Assembly (NCBI RefSeq): GCF_014145325.1
Contig: NZ_JACHTF010000015.1
Location: 39,651-103,650 of the forward strand
Direction of reading: 5' to 3'
DNA length: 64,000 nucleotides
Source of the DNA: Marilutibacter spongiae
Lineage (GTDB): Bacteria > Pseudomonadota > Gammaproteobacteria > Xanthomonadales > Xanthomonadaceae
Positions 17,026 to 23,272 of this stretch are shown here, one piece after another. A model generated the notes under the pieces. That model did not search any database and was not told where the DNA came from. It was given only the letters and a program-made list of their open reading frames with translations. Numbering within the stretch: the stretch's first letter is position 1; each line of letters opens with the position of its first letter. The position numbers and the translations under genes are program-made.

Positions 17026-18249
17026 TCAACCCTTGATGCACACGACCTGGCGCAGGGTGTGCAGGACCTCGACCAGGTCGGTCTGGGCGGCCATGACCGC
17101 GTCGATCGACTTGTAGGCCGCCGGCGACTCGTCGATCACGCCCGCGTCCTTGCGGCATTCCACGTGCGCGGTGGCCTCGCGGTGCTGCTTGAGGGTGATC
17201 GCCTGCCTCGCCGCGGTGCGGCTCATGACCCGGCCGGCGCCGTGGCTGCAGCTGTGGAAGCTGTCCGCGTTGCCCTTGCCCCGCACGATGTAGCTGCACG
17301 TGCCCATGCTGCCGGGGATGATGCCCAGTTCGCCGTCCCTGGCGCTCACCGCGCCCTTGCGGGTGACGAGAAGCGAGTCCCCGCCGTGCTGCTCGCGCTG
17401 CACGTAGTTGTGGTGGCAGTTCACCGCCAGCCGGTCGAGCTTGAACTTCGGCAGGCGGTGGTGCATCTCGTGCAGCACCCGGGCCATCATGGCCTCGCGG
17501 TTGGTGCGGGCGTAGTCCTGCGCCCAGGACACCGCCTCGACATAGTCGTCGAACATCCGCTCGCCCTCGAGGAAGAAGGCCAGGTCCTTGTCGGGCAGGT
17601 GGAAGCCCAGCACGCGCTTCTCGAGCTGGCGACGCGCCTGTTCGATGAAGTAAGTGCCCACCAGGTTGCCGGTGCCGCGCGAACCCGAGTGCAGCATCAC
17701 CCACACCGCGTCCGACTCGTCGAGGCAGATCTCGATGAAGTGGTTGCCGCCACCGAGCGTGCCGGCCTGCGCGTCCACCTTGTCCGGGCGGATCCGGGGG
17801 TGCTTGCGCCGGATCGCGTCCAGCCGTTCGGCCAGCCCCGACTGCGCGAGCCGGGTGCCGATGCTGTCCGGGATGCGACGGTGGTTGCCGCCGGGCCCGT
17901 TGCCGACCGGCACGCTGCGCTCGATCGAGCCGCGCAGCAGGGCGAGGTTGTCGGGCAGGTCGCTGGCGCGCAGCGTCGTGCGCACCGCGGCCATGCCGCA
18001 GCCGATATCGACGCCGACCGCGGCCGGGATGATCGCGCCGCGGGTGGGCACGACCGAACCGACCGTCGCGCCCTTGCCCAGGTGCACGTCGGGCATCACC
18101 GCGACCCAGGGGCCGACGAAGGGCAGTGCCGCGATGTTCTGCAGCTGCCGGTGGGCCTGGTCCTCCAGCGGCACGCCGCGCACCCAGCCCTTGATCGGCG
18201 TGGCGCTGCCCTCGGCATGCAGGAGTTCGTAGTTGCTTGGGATGTCCAT
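17026..18249 (-). CDS. rtcB: RNA-splicing/repair ligase RtcB
   Basis: 407 residues, colinear with E. coli RtcB (408) from the opening YELL to the ending LRQVVCIKG. Mn2+-site residues are in VGVDIGCGM (catalytic-site Cys) and GGGNHFIEIC; the nucleotidylated His is in CSHGAGRVMSR; NCHHNYV gives further ligands. The enzyme joins RNA 2',3'-cyclic phosphate or 3'-phosphate ends to 5'-OH ends with GTP. The sequence is intact. It follows the slipin gene by 59 bp on the same strand and ends at a strong terminator, so it is the last gene of an RNA-repair unit. No rtcA or rtcR is in the window. Confidence 0.96.
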   Translation of the reverse strand: MDIPSNYELLHAEGSATPIKGWVRGVPLEDQAHRQLQNIAALPFVGPWVAVMPDVHLGKGATVGSVVPTRGAIIPAAVGVDIGCGMAAVRTTLRASDLPDNLALLRGSIERSVPVGNGPGGNHRRIPDSIGTRLAQSGLAERLDAIRRKHPRIRPDKVDAQAGTLGGGNHFIEICLDESDAVWVMLHSGSRGTGNLVGTYFIEQARRQLEKRVLGFHLPDKDLAFFLEGERMFDDYVEAVSWAQDYARTNREAMMARVLHEMHHRLPKFKLDRLAVNCHHNYVQREQHGGDSLLVTRKGAVSARDGELGIIPGSMGTCSYIVRGKGNADSFHSCSHGAGRVMSRTAARQAITLKQHREATAHVECRKDAGVIDESPAAYKSIDAVMAAQTDLVEVLHTLRQVVCIKG

Positions 18250-18308
18250 GTTGGGATCCTTTCCGTTGATGACCCCGCGCGGCCGTCCCTGGCGCGCACG
18301 GGGCGTTG

Positions 18309-19448
18309 TTACCTTGCCGTTGCCGGCGCCTTCAGGCTGACCAGCTGGTTCATGACGCCGTCCAGGCCGCCGAAGACCGTCATCGAACCGATCTTCCCGG
18401 TGACCTTTTCCAGCGCCTCCAGCTCCATGAGGCGCTGGAGTACCGGGTTGTCCTCGATCAGCTTCGCTGTGTTGAGCAGGGAACGCGTGGCGTTCGCCTC
18501 CTCTCGACGGCGGATCACGTTGGCCTGGGCCGCCTTTTCCGCCTGCACGACGCTGTTGAGGATGTCCTTCATCTCGCCCGGCAGGATCACGTCCTTGACG
18601 CCGACGCCGAGCACCTCGATGCCCAGCTCGGCGACCTGGCCGCGCACGTGGCCGAAGATGTCCGCATCGAGCGAGGCCTTGTCGCCGAGCAGCTCGTCCA
18701 GCGTCTTGGCGGCGATCGCCTTGCGCAGGCCGTACTGCAGCTCGCGGTACACGTAGTCGCCATACCTGGCGACGCGGGTGCGGGCAGCGACCGGATCGAC
18801 GACGCGGATGCTGCCGGCGAGGTTCACGCGCAGGCTCACCTTGTCGCGGGTCAACAGCTCCTGGCCGGAGACCTCCATCGACTGCACGCGCAGTTCGACC
18901 GTCTCCACCGCGACGTCCTTGCGGAAGTTCCAGAACGCGTAGGCGCCGGGCGCCAGGGTGCGCTCGAGCCTGCCATCCACGAACAGCAGGCCCGCGCTCT
19001 CCTCCGGCACCACCACGGCGACCGCGACGCGCTCCAGGCTGCCGAGCTGGCGCAGGCGGCGTGCCACGCCGGCGTCGAGCTCGAGGCCCTGTGCAAGCGC
19101 GACCGTCTCCACGTCCATCCGGGCGATGCCCTTCCAGTACAGCTTGCGGGTGCCCGGCGCGAGTACGTCGACCAGCTTGCCGTCGCGGGACAGCAGGCCG
19201 ACCTCGTCGGTGCCGACGTCGGCCACGGTGAACACGTCGCCCACCCGATCGCCCAGCGCGGCCACCAGCGTCTCGCCGTCGCGACCGGTGTATTCCGCCT
19301 GGGCGATGCCGTGCAGCACCACCTCGATGCGGCCCAACGGGTCGAACATGCGATACACGCCCGGTGCCAGCACGCGCTCGACGCGACGGTTGCGATACAG
19401 CAGGCCGCGCTCGCCGTCGCCGACCACGATCCTCTTGTTCCAGAACAT
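18309..19448 (-). CDS. SPFH/Band-7 (slipin) family protein of the RtcB unit
   Basis: 379 residues. The SPFH domain spans about 140-300 (VAVAVVVPEE ... GVGVKDVILPGEMKDILN), followed by a charged helix (302-322, QAEKAAQANVIRRREEA) and TAKLIEDNPVLQRLMELEALEKV typical of slipins. Unlike most slipins it has no N-terminal hydrophobic hairpin; instead three related units at 15-35, 84-105 and 153-173 share GLL-x3-G-x-L-x3-LAPG. It is therefore probably soluble, perhaps a multimeric scaffold. The ATG at 19448 is chosen because AAGGAG lies seven bases upstream; the ATG at 19454 is too close. It lies between the tRNA-like RNAs and rtcB. Confidence 0.88.
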   Translation of the reverse strand: MFWNKRIVVGDGERGLLYRNRRVERVLAPGVYRMFDPLGRIEVVLHGIAQAEYTGRDGETLVAALGDRVGDVFTVADVGTDEVGLLSRDGKLVDVLAPGTRKLYWKGIARMDVETVALAQGLELDAGVARRLRQLGSLERVAVAVVVPEESAGLLFVDGRLERTLAPGAYAFWNFRKDVAVETVELRVQSMEVSGQELLTRDKVSLRVNLAGSIRVVDPVAARTRVARYGDYVYRELQYGLRKAIAAKTLDELLGDKASLDADIFGHVRGQVAELGIEVLGVGVKDVILPGEMKDILNSVVQAEKAAQANVIRRREEANATRSLLNTAKLIEDNPVLQRLMELEALEKVTGKIGSMTVFGGLDGVMNQLVSLKAPATAR

Positions 19449-19480
19449 TGTCATTCTCCTTGGTCGTCCTGGTAATCCGA

Positions 19481-19495
19481 TCCTAGTGTCTAGGA
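19481..19495. promoter_or_regulatory. CTAG-containing palindrome before the slipin gene
   Basis: TCCTAG-TGT-CTAGGA, a perfect 6-3-6 dyad 33 bp upstream of the slipin start. CTAG is generally rare in proteobacterial genomes, so two in one palindrome suggest a protein-binding site. Candidate operator only. Confidence 0.4.
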
Positions 19496-19802
19496 ATGCG
19501 CCGGACCGGTTCTCGCATCCCCCCGCCGGCACGCTGGCCGACGGGAAGCAATGAAGTGGAAGCACCCCTGGCATCGATGCCGCGGAGCCGGCGCGCGCGT
19601 GGCAGGGCGACCTCGGCTCGGCGGGCAGGCGCTGGCGCTTTGCACGTCCCGCCGGGTTGGCCTGCGTCGCGGGTGCGGGCCCGGCGACACGTCCGCTGCG
19701 CCGGCCGCCGGCACCGCGATCGATTGCGGTGCACGCGACGGGCGCGCGGGGTGCTTCCTTGTGGGGCTTGCGCCCCGGTGTAACGACGTGACAGGTCGTT
19801 GT
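19496..19802 (-). other. Untranslated spacer between tRNA-like RNAs and slipin gene
   Basis: A gap of about 300 bp with no credible reading frame. On the minus strand, directly after the first tRNA-like RNA, there are two hairpins (AACGAC-7 nt-GTCGTT at about 19782-19800 and GGGGC-GCAA-GCCCC at about 19763-19776), and a further dyad CACCGC ... GCGGTG at 19711-19731. They may be processing signals or part of a longer RNA. Confidence 0.45.
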
Positions 19803-19870
19803 TGGAGCGGGACTCGAACCCGCGACAGCCGGATCCAGGATCCGGTGCTCTACCCAGCTGAGCTATCCAG
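19803..19870 (-). ncRNA. tRNA-like RNA 1 (short acceptor, closed anticodon arm)
   Basis: Read on the minus strand it has TA at positions 8-9, a D arm GCTC-AGCTGGGTA-GAGC with the GG pair, a 5-7-5 anticodon-arm layout CCGGA-TCCTGGA-TCCGG, and a T arm GCGGG-TTCGAGT-CCCGC. The acceptor stem has only four pairs (TGGA/TCCA). Position 33 is C instead of the invariant U, and the anticodon loop can pair further (T-A, C-G) leaving a CTG triloop, so decoding is unlikely. It follows tRNA-like RNA 2 with no spacer. Interpreted as the non-coding tRNA-like partner of the SPFH-RtcB system. Confidence 0.75.
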
Positions 19871-19944
19871 TGGTGGAAACGAGCGGGAGTCGAACCCGCG
19901 ACCCGCGGCACCTGGCCGCTGCTCTACCGCTGAGCCATCGTTCC
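19871..19944 (-). ncRNA. tRNA-like RNA 2 with encoded CCA and 5-nt anticodon loop
   Basis: On the minus strand the acceptor 5' strand GGAACGA pairs fully with TCG-T-TTCC if one T is bulged, leaving A73 and an encoded CCA. The D arm is GCTC-AGCGGTA-GAGC, the T arm GCGGG-TTCGACT-CCCGC, the variable region GGGTC. The anticodon stem GCGGC/GCCGC encloses only CAGGT, five nucleotides rather than seven, so no normal anticodon can be presented. The next RNA begins at the base after CCA. It fits a tRNA-mimicking RNA recognised by CCA/elbow-binding factors, not an elongator tRNA. Confidence 0.78.
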
Positions 19945-20266
19945 GGTCATGGAGCGCCTCTTCGCGGGCCCGGGCATACGCCACGGCATCGCCGCGCGCA
20001 CCGGACGGAACTTGAGTCCGTACCGCAGGGGCCCGTCTGGAAGACGCTCCGCATTGCCGTCCCTCGCGGGACGCCAATTCGTGTGCGATCGCATCGTGCC
20101 GTCGCCCGTGCCGAAGCATCAGGGCACGACGCGGCGCGCGTGGCGCGCAGCGTCTCGCGGCGATCCCTGCCTCGTCGCGACCGGGGTCGCATGCGGATGC
20201 TTCGGGAAGGCGCGATGCAATCGCGTGGTAAGGGGGGTGGAAGCCTGTTCCTTTGCGAACGCCCAA
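19945..20266 (-). ncRNA. Structured leader region upstream of the tRNA-like RNAs
   Basis: About 320 bp with no gene. On the minus strand three hairpins occur in order: CGTCCC-GCGA-GGGACG (20058-20073), CGTCT-TCC-AGACG (20034-20046), and CGG-ACGGA with CTCAAGT loop (20002-20025, one bulge). They lie 58-130 bp upstream of tRNA-like RNA 2. The promoter of the unit should be in this stretch; I looked for a sigma-54 promoter of the RtcR-regulated type and found none. Confidence 0.4.
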
Positions 20267-20302
20267 ACAAAAACGCCCCCGGGTGGTGGACCCGAGGGCG
20301 TT
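20267..20302 (-). terminator. Rho-independent terminator after the 43-aa gene
   Basis: Minus-strand stem AACGCCCTCGGGT ... ACCCGGGGGCGTT followed by TTTTGTTT. It separates the small gene at 20348 from the RNA-repair unit. Confidence 0.8.
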
Positions 20303-20311
20303 CGCGTGCCT

Positions 20312-20338
20312 CGGGAGGTCGGGGTGGCCGACCTCCCG
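20312..20338. other. Strong hairpin between the 43-aa gene and its terminator
   Basis: CGGGAGGTCGG pairs with CCGACCTCCCG (11 bp) around a 5-nt loop, starting 9 bp after the stop of the small gene. No T tract, so it may protect the mRNA 3' end or act as a structured RNA. Confidence 0.6.
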
Positions 20339-20347
20339 GAAAGGAGG

Positions 20348-20479
20348 TCAGTCGTGCAGGTCCAGCGTGTTGCGCGGCGCTTCGACAAGACTGCCGACAA
20401 GCGCATGCGCGAACGCGTGCATGCCAGGGCCCTGGGGCCGCAGCGCGCGTGCGTCGTCGATGTGCTTGGCGAATTTCAT
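20348..20479 (-). CDS. 43-residue small protein, unknown
   Basis: Starts MKFAKHIDDARALRP and ends NTLDLHD. It is His-rich for its size (residues 6, 21, 25, 42), has no clear transmembrane helix and resembles nothing I know. Support for a real gene: a good promoter-like sequence at 20549-20577, a tight stop followed by an 11-bp hairpin and then a T-tract terminator, and its position between two multigene systems. The ribosome site (GAGA) is weak. It is divergent from the R-body sigma gene. It could also be an RNA gene whose small frame is incidental. Confidence 0.4.
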   Translation of the reverse strand: MKFAKHIDDARALRPQGPGMHAFAHALVGSLVEAPRNTLDLHD

Positions 20480-20548
20480 GGCGTGATGTCTCGTCGGAAC
20501 CTGTCGTTTCGTTGGGCGCGGACGGTTTGTCCACGTCGAAGGCGGCGA

Positions 20549-20577
20549 ACGATACGCCGCATCCAACGCTCTTGCAA
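20549..20577 (-). promoter_or_regulatory. Sigma-70-type promoter for the small gene
   Basis: Minus strand TTGCAA, 17-bp spacer, TATCGT; the -10 box is about 70 bp before the ATG at 20479. Four of six -35 and four of six -10 bases match consensus, with ideal spacing. Confidence 0.4.
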
Positions 20578-20618
20578 GCGCCGTCCGTCGGTCGCGAACG
20601 GTGTCTCGCGTTTGCCGG

Positions 20619-20634
20619 TGTCACCTGGGTGACA
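20619..20634. promoter_or_regulatory. Crp/Fnr-type palindrome before the R-body sigma gene
   Basis: TGTCACC-TG-GGTGACA, a perfect dyad that also reads TGTCA-N6-TGACA, the half-site spacing of Crp/Fnr regulators. It is 60 bp upstream of the sigma gene, and the same locus encodes a Crp/Fnr protein (24350-25132), the natural candidate to bind it. Confidence 0.5.
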
Positions 20635-20694
20635 GCGTTCGGGGCACGCGCTGCGCAGACTCCCCGCCACCAGGGACGACAGGGAGCAGGGCCG

Positions 20695-21279
20695 ATGGAG
20701 GCGATGGAGTCGAAGGATCGATGCGCGCGCGACGACACGGGCGTCGCCGCGCAGGACCGGATGTTCGTCGAATCGTGGAAACGGGTGCGACCTGAACTCT
20801 CGCGCCGTGCACGACGCCTGGCCGACGGCCACCTCGATCGCGCGGAGGACCTGCTGTCGGCGACGGCGATGAAGGCCATGCTCTTCATGCGTCGATCGCC
20901 CGAACTGATGACCGACCCGGACGGCTTCCTGTTCGTGGTACTGCGCCATGTGTTCCTCGACAACATCCGTCGCCAGCAGCGTGAGCGCGGCGTGTTCGAC
21001 GACAACGTCGAGGCGGACGACGACAGGATGGCCGCATCGACTGCCGGGGTCCTGTCGCAATCGCAGCGAATCGAACTGCACGAGCAGCTCGAATCGGTGG
21101 TGAGCGCCGTGCGCAGGCTCAGCCGGGACCAGAAACAGCTGTTCGGCATGCGCTTCGTGCAGGAACTGCCGTACCCGACGATCGCCCGGCGGTTGAACAT
21201 CAACCAGGCCTTGGCGCGCAAGCGCGTGCAGCTGCTTCGGGCGCGCCTGCGCAAGGCCGGCGATGGCGCCAGTCCATGA
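20695..21279 (+). CDS. ECF-like sigma-70 family factor of the R-body locus
   Basis: 194 residues from the ATG at 20695 (AGGGAG eight bases upstream; a second ATG is three codons later). Region 2 is seen at about 30-95 (HLDRAEDLLSATAMKAMLF ... DPDGFLFVVLRHVFLDNIRRQQRER) and region 4 at about 135-190 (LSRDQKQLFGMRFVQELPYPTIARRLNINQALARKRVQLLRARL). No region 1 or 3, so it belongs with ECF-type factors that direct RNA polymerase to alternative promoters. It is first in the R-body gene string, 130 bp before the first rebB, and no anti-sigma gene is visible. Confidence 0.85.
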   Translation: MEAMESKDRCARDDTGVAAQDRMFVESWKRVRPELSRRARRLADGHLDRAEDLLSATAMKAMLFMRRSPELMTDPDGFLFVVLRHVFLDNIRRQQRERGVFDDNVEADDDRMAASTAGVLSQSQRIELHEQLESVVSAVRRLSRDQKQLFGMRFVQELPYPTIARRLNINQALARKRVQLLRARLRKAGDGASP

Positions 21280-21295
21280 GCCTCGACACGCGACG

Positions 21296-21326
21296 CGTTC
21301 ACAGCGCCCGCGGACCGGCGTTTCTC
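21296..21326 (+). promoter_or_regulatory. Candidate ECF-type promoter before the first rebB
   Basis: CGTTCACA, 15 nt, CGTTTCTC. The same pair with identical spacing precedes the second rebB at 23194-23224. The CGTTT -10-like element and spacing fit ECF promoters. It ends 82 bp before the ATG at 21409. Confidence 0.5.
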
Positions 21327-21408
21327 AACTAGCGCACCGCGCGGGATGGGCCCGCCGACGGTCCGCTTCCCGCCGCAGGCCCGCACCATCCGACCCGAGG
21401 AAGACTCC

Positions 21409-21645
21409 ATGGCCGACCCCACCCCCGTGAACTCGCAGATCACCGACGCCGTTACCCAGACCAACGTCAAGGTCGTGGCGGAGGCGCCTGCCCAGGCGAT
21501 CGCCACCCTCTACCAGGTCGCCAGCCATTCCACGGGACTTTCGCTGCAGAACGCGGTGCAGAGCCAGCAGGCGCTCAACCAGATATCGAGCGCGGTGGTG
21601 TCCAAGGCGGCCGCCCTGATCATGGCGATCGGCGAGAAGCCGTGA
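21409..21645 (+). CDS. RebB family R-body protein, short paralogue
   Basis: 78 residues. NSQITDAVTQTNVKVVAEAPAQAIATLYQVASHSTGLSLQNAVQSQQALNQI matches the RebB core, the small helical subunit of R-bodies, the contractile protein ribbons first known from Paramecium killer symbionts. It lacks the GVMQIYSLDTT region present in the other two paralogues, and ends AALIMAIGEKP. ATG chosen at 21409 with GAGGA upstream; codons before it are not family-like. It leads the reb gene string behind the locus sigma factor. Confidence 0.9.
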   Translation: MADPTPVNSQITDAVTQTNVKVVAEAPAQAIATLYQVASHSTGLSLQNAVQSQQALNQISSAVVSKAAALIMAIGEKP

Positions 21646-21718
21646 ACGGCATGGCGCGCGCAGGGGACATCCCCCCGACCGGGGCGGACGAGGTGGGCTC
21701 GACAAGGAGGCGATCGGC

Positions 21719-22510
21719 ATGGCGTTCTGGTTCAACCGCATGAAGAAGGGCGGCGGTCCACGCGATACGCGCGCGACCACGCCGATCGGCGATGGCGCGG
21801 CCACGGGCGATGGCGCCGCACCGGACGCACCGGCACCTGCCGCGCCCGCCGACGCCAGCTCGCCTGGGGCATCGAGCGTATCGACCGCAGGCTCGGCCGA
21901 CGGTGCAGGTGCGGGTGCGGGTGCGGGTGCCGGTGCAGGTGCATCGCCTGCCGGCGGTCCGGGCGCCACGCCAGCCACGGCCGGCGCGGGCGCTTCCGGT
22001 GGCGCCGGCAGCGGCGGTACGACCGGTGCGCCGCGATCGGTACTCGGTCGCATGACCGACCGCATGCTTGCGCAGGGCGGCGGCACGCCGCCGGCGAGCA
22101 GCGCCCTGAACCAGAAGATCGTGCAGGCCGTGCAGTTGAGCAATGCCGAGACCGGTGCATACGCGCCCTCGCAGATCGCCACCGGCCCGGACATGATGAT
22201 CAGCCAGGCCGCGGGCCTGGTGGCCCAGTCGGCCGCCGCGTACTTCGATGGCGTCAGCAAGCTTGCGCTCGCGAGCCAGGGCGTGCTGCTCAAGGACATG
22301 ACCGAAAGCCTGGTCAGCCAGCAGATCGAGAAGGCCGCAGAGGACGCGCTGGGCGTGCTCGCCACCGACGTGATGATGGGTGCCGCGGCGGCGGTGGCGG
22401 CCGCCGCGGGCGCGATGGAAGCCGAGTCGGCGAGCTTCGCGATCGATCGCATCGACCAGAGCATCGCCAAGTACAGCGACCTGCTGTCCAAGCGTTCCGG
22501 CAAGGGTTGA
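21719..22510 (+). CDS. Large R-body locus protein with RebB-like segment
   Basis: 263 residues. N-terminal 1-12 is basic/aromatic (MAFWFNRMKKGG); 20-105 is a low-complexity Ala/Gly/Pro linker including a GA dipeptide run at 62-75 encoded by GGTGCN repeats; 129-195 (ALNQKIVQAVQLSNAETGAY ... ALASQGVLLKDM) aligns with the RebB helix pair; 200-258 is a further helical part. No signal peptide. Probably a structural or assembly component of the R-body. It lies 73 bp after rebB1 with an AAGGAGG ribosome site, same strand. Confidence 0.7.
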   Translation: MAFWFNRMKKGGGPRDTRATTPIGDGAATGDGAAPDAPAPAAPADASSPGASSVSTAGSADGAGAGAGAGAGAGASPAGGPGATPATAGAGASGGAGSGGTTGAPRSVLGRMTDRMLAQGGGTPPASSALNQKIVQAVQLSNAETGAYAPSQIATGPDMMISQAAGLVAQSAAAYFDGVSKLALASQGVLLKDMTESLVSQQIEKAAEDALGVLATDVMMGAAAAVAAAAGAMEAESASFAIDRIDQSIAKYSDLLSKRSGKG

Positions 22511-22573
22511 CGGCGCGCCGAGCGGGGGCGCGGTCGCCGGTCCGTGCCCCCAACGCGCAGGGAGGACACAGAA

Positions 22574-23179
22574 GTGGACAAGACCGAAGAAGACCTGCAG
22601 GCCCGGGTCCGGGCGTTCTCGTCGAAGTACCTGGGGCGCGATCTGAAGCCCGACGAGCAGGCATCGCTCGACGCCCTGGTCGCCGACTGGACGCGCGTCC
22701 CCGGCGTGGCGACCTCGCAGGTCGATGCGACCCTGAGCGAAAGTCGCAAGGCCATGGCCGGCACGCTCGCCAGCGCGGATGCGCTGGCGCGTTCGCAACT
22801 GGACATGGCCACCGCCGGCGCCGACGGCGAGGCGCATGCGTTGGCGCGGCTGCTCGACAAGGCCGACGGCCTGGGCGACCTGCGCCCCTCGAAGCTCACG
22901 CCTTCCGCGGCGGGTGCGCAAGGGCACCTCGTGATCGCGCAGATCGCCGACCGCCTGGCGAACCTGGTCAAGCAGGAAGTGGAGGCGCGCTTCCAGGAGC
23001 GTTTCGCGCCGCTGGCCCGGCAGATCGAAAGCGCGCTCGCGGGACTCGATGCGGGCGCGGCGGCAGGTGCCTCTGCGAGCGCACCGCCCGCCGGCGGACC
23101 GGCATCGACGGCGCCGCCGCCGCCCCCGACGCCGTCCGGCGACGTGCCCACGCCCACGCCCACGCGCCGCAGGCGATGA
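22574..23179 (+). CDS. Helical accessory protein of the R-body locus
   Basis: 201 residues from the GTG at 22574, which has GGAGG eight bases upstream; no ATG fits. Residues 1-155 are predicted helical and highly charged; the last 45 are Ala/Pro-rich, with a poly-Pro run and a TPTPTRRRR end. No membrane segment or known domain. Position between reb genes on the same strand suggests a role in R-body assembly or cargo, but this is inference by location. Confidence 0.6.
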   Translation: MDKTEEDLQARVRAFSSKYLGRDLKPDEQASLDALVADWTRVPGVATSQVDATLSESRKAMAGTLASADALARSQLDMATAGADGEAHALARLLDKADGLGDLRPSKLTPSAAGAQGHLVIAQIADRLANLVKQEVEARFQERFAPLARQIESALAGLDAGAAAGASASAPPAGGPASTAPPPPPTPSGDVPTPTPTRRRR

Positions 23180-23193
23180 GGCCACCGCGCCAC

Positions 23194-23224
23194 CGTTCAC
23201 AAGCCGGGGGCGGCAACGTTTTTC
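23194..23224 (+). promoter_or_regulatory. Candidate ECF-type promoter before the second rebB
   Basis: CGTTCACA, 15 nt, CGTTTTTC, the twin of the element at 21296-21326. It ends 48 bp before the ATG at 23273, so the long-form rebB genes can be transcribed separately and strongly. Confidence 0.5.
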
Positions 23225-23272
23225 ACCATGCACGGCGACCGCCGCGCATCCCATTCCAAGGAGTCGAAGAAC

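Noticed and set aside
19803..19944. Two ordinary tRNA genes
   Set aside because: D and T arms look normal, but one lacks three acceptor pairs and U33 and the other has a 5-nt anticodon loop; neither can present an anticodon, and both head the slipin-rtcB unit. They are listed as tRNA-like RNAs.
19945..20266. Sigma-54 promoter for the rtcB unit, as in RtcR-controlled systems
   Set aside because: No GG-N10-GC pair with a TGGCAC-like -24 box was found on the minus strand before the tRNA-like RNAs or before the slipin gene.
21901..21950. GGTGCN tandem tract as a regulatory repeat
   Set aside because: It stays in frame inside the gene at 21719-22510 and encodes a GA-dipeptide linker, so it is coding low complexity.
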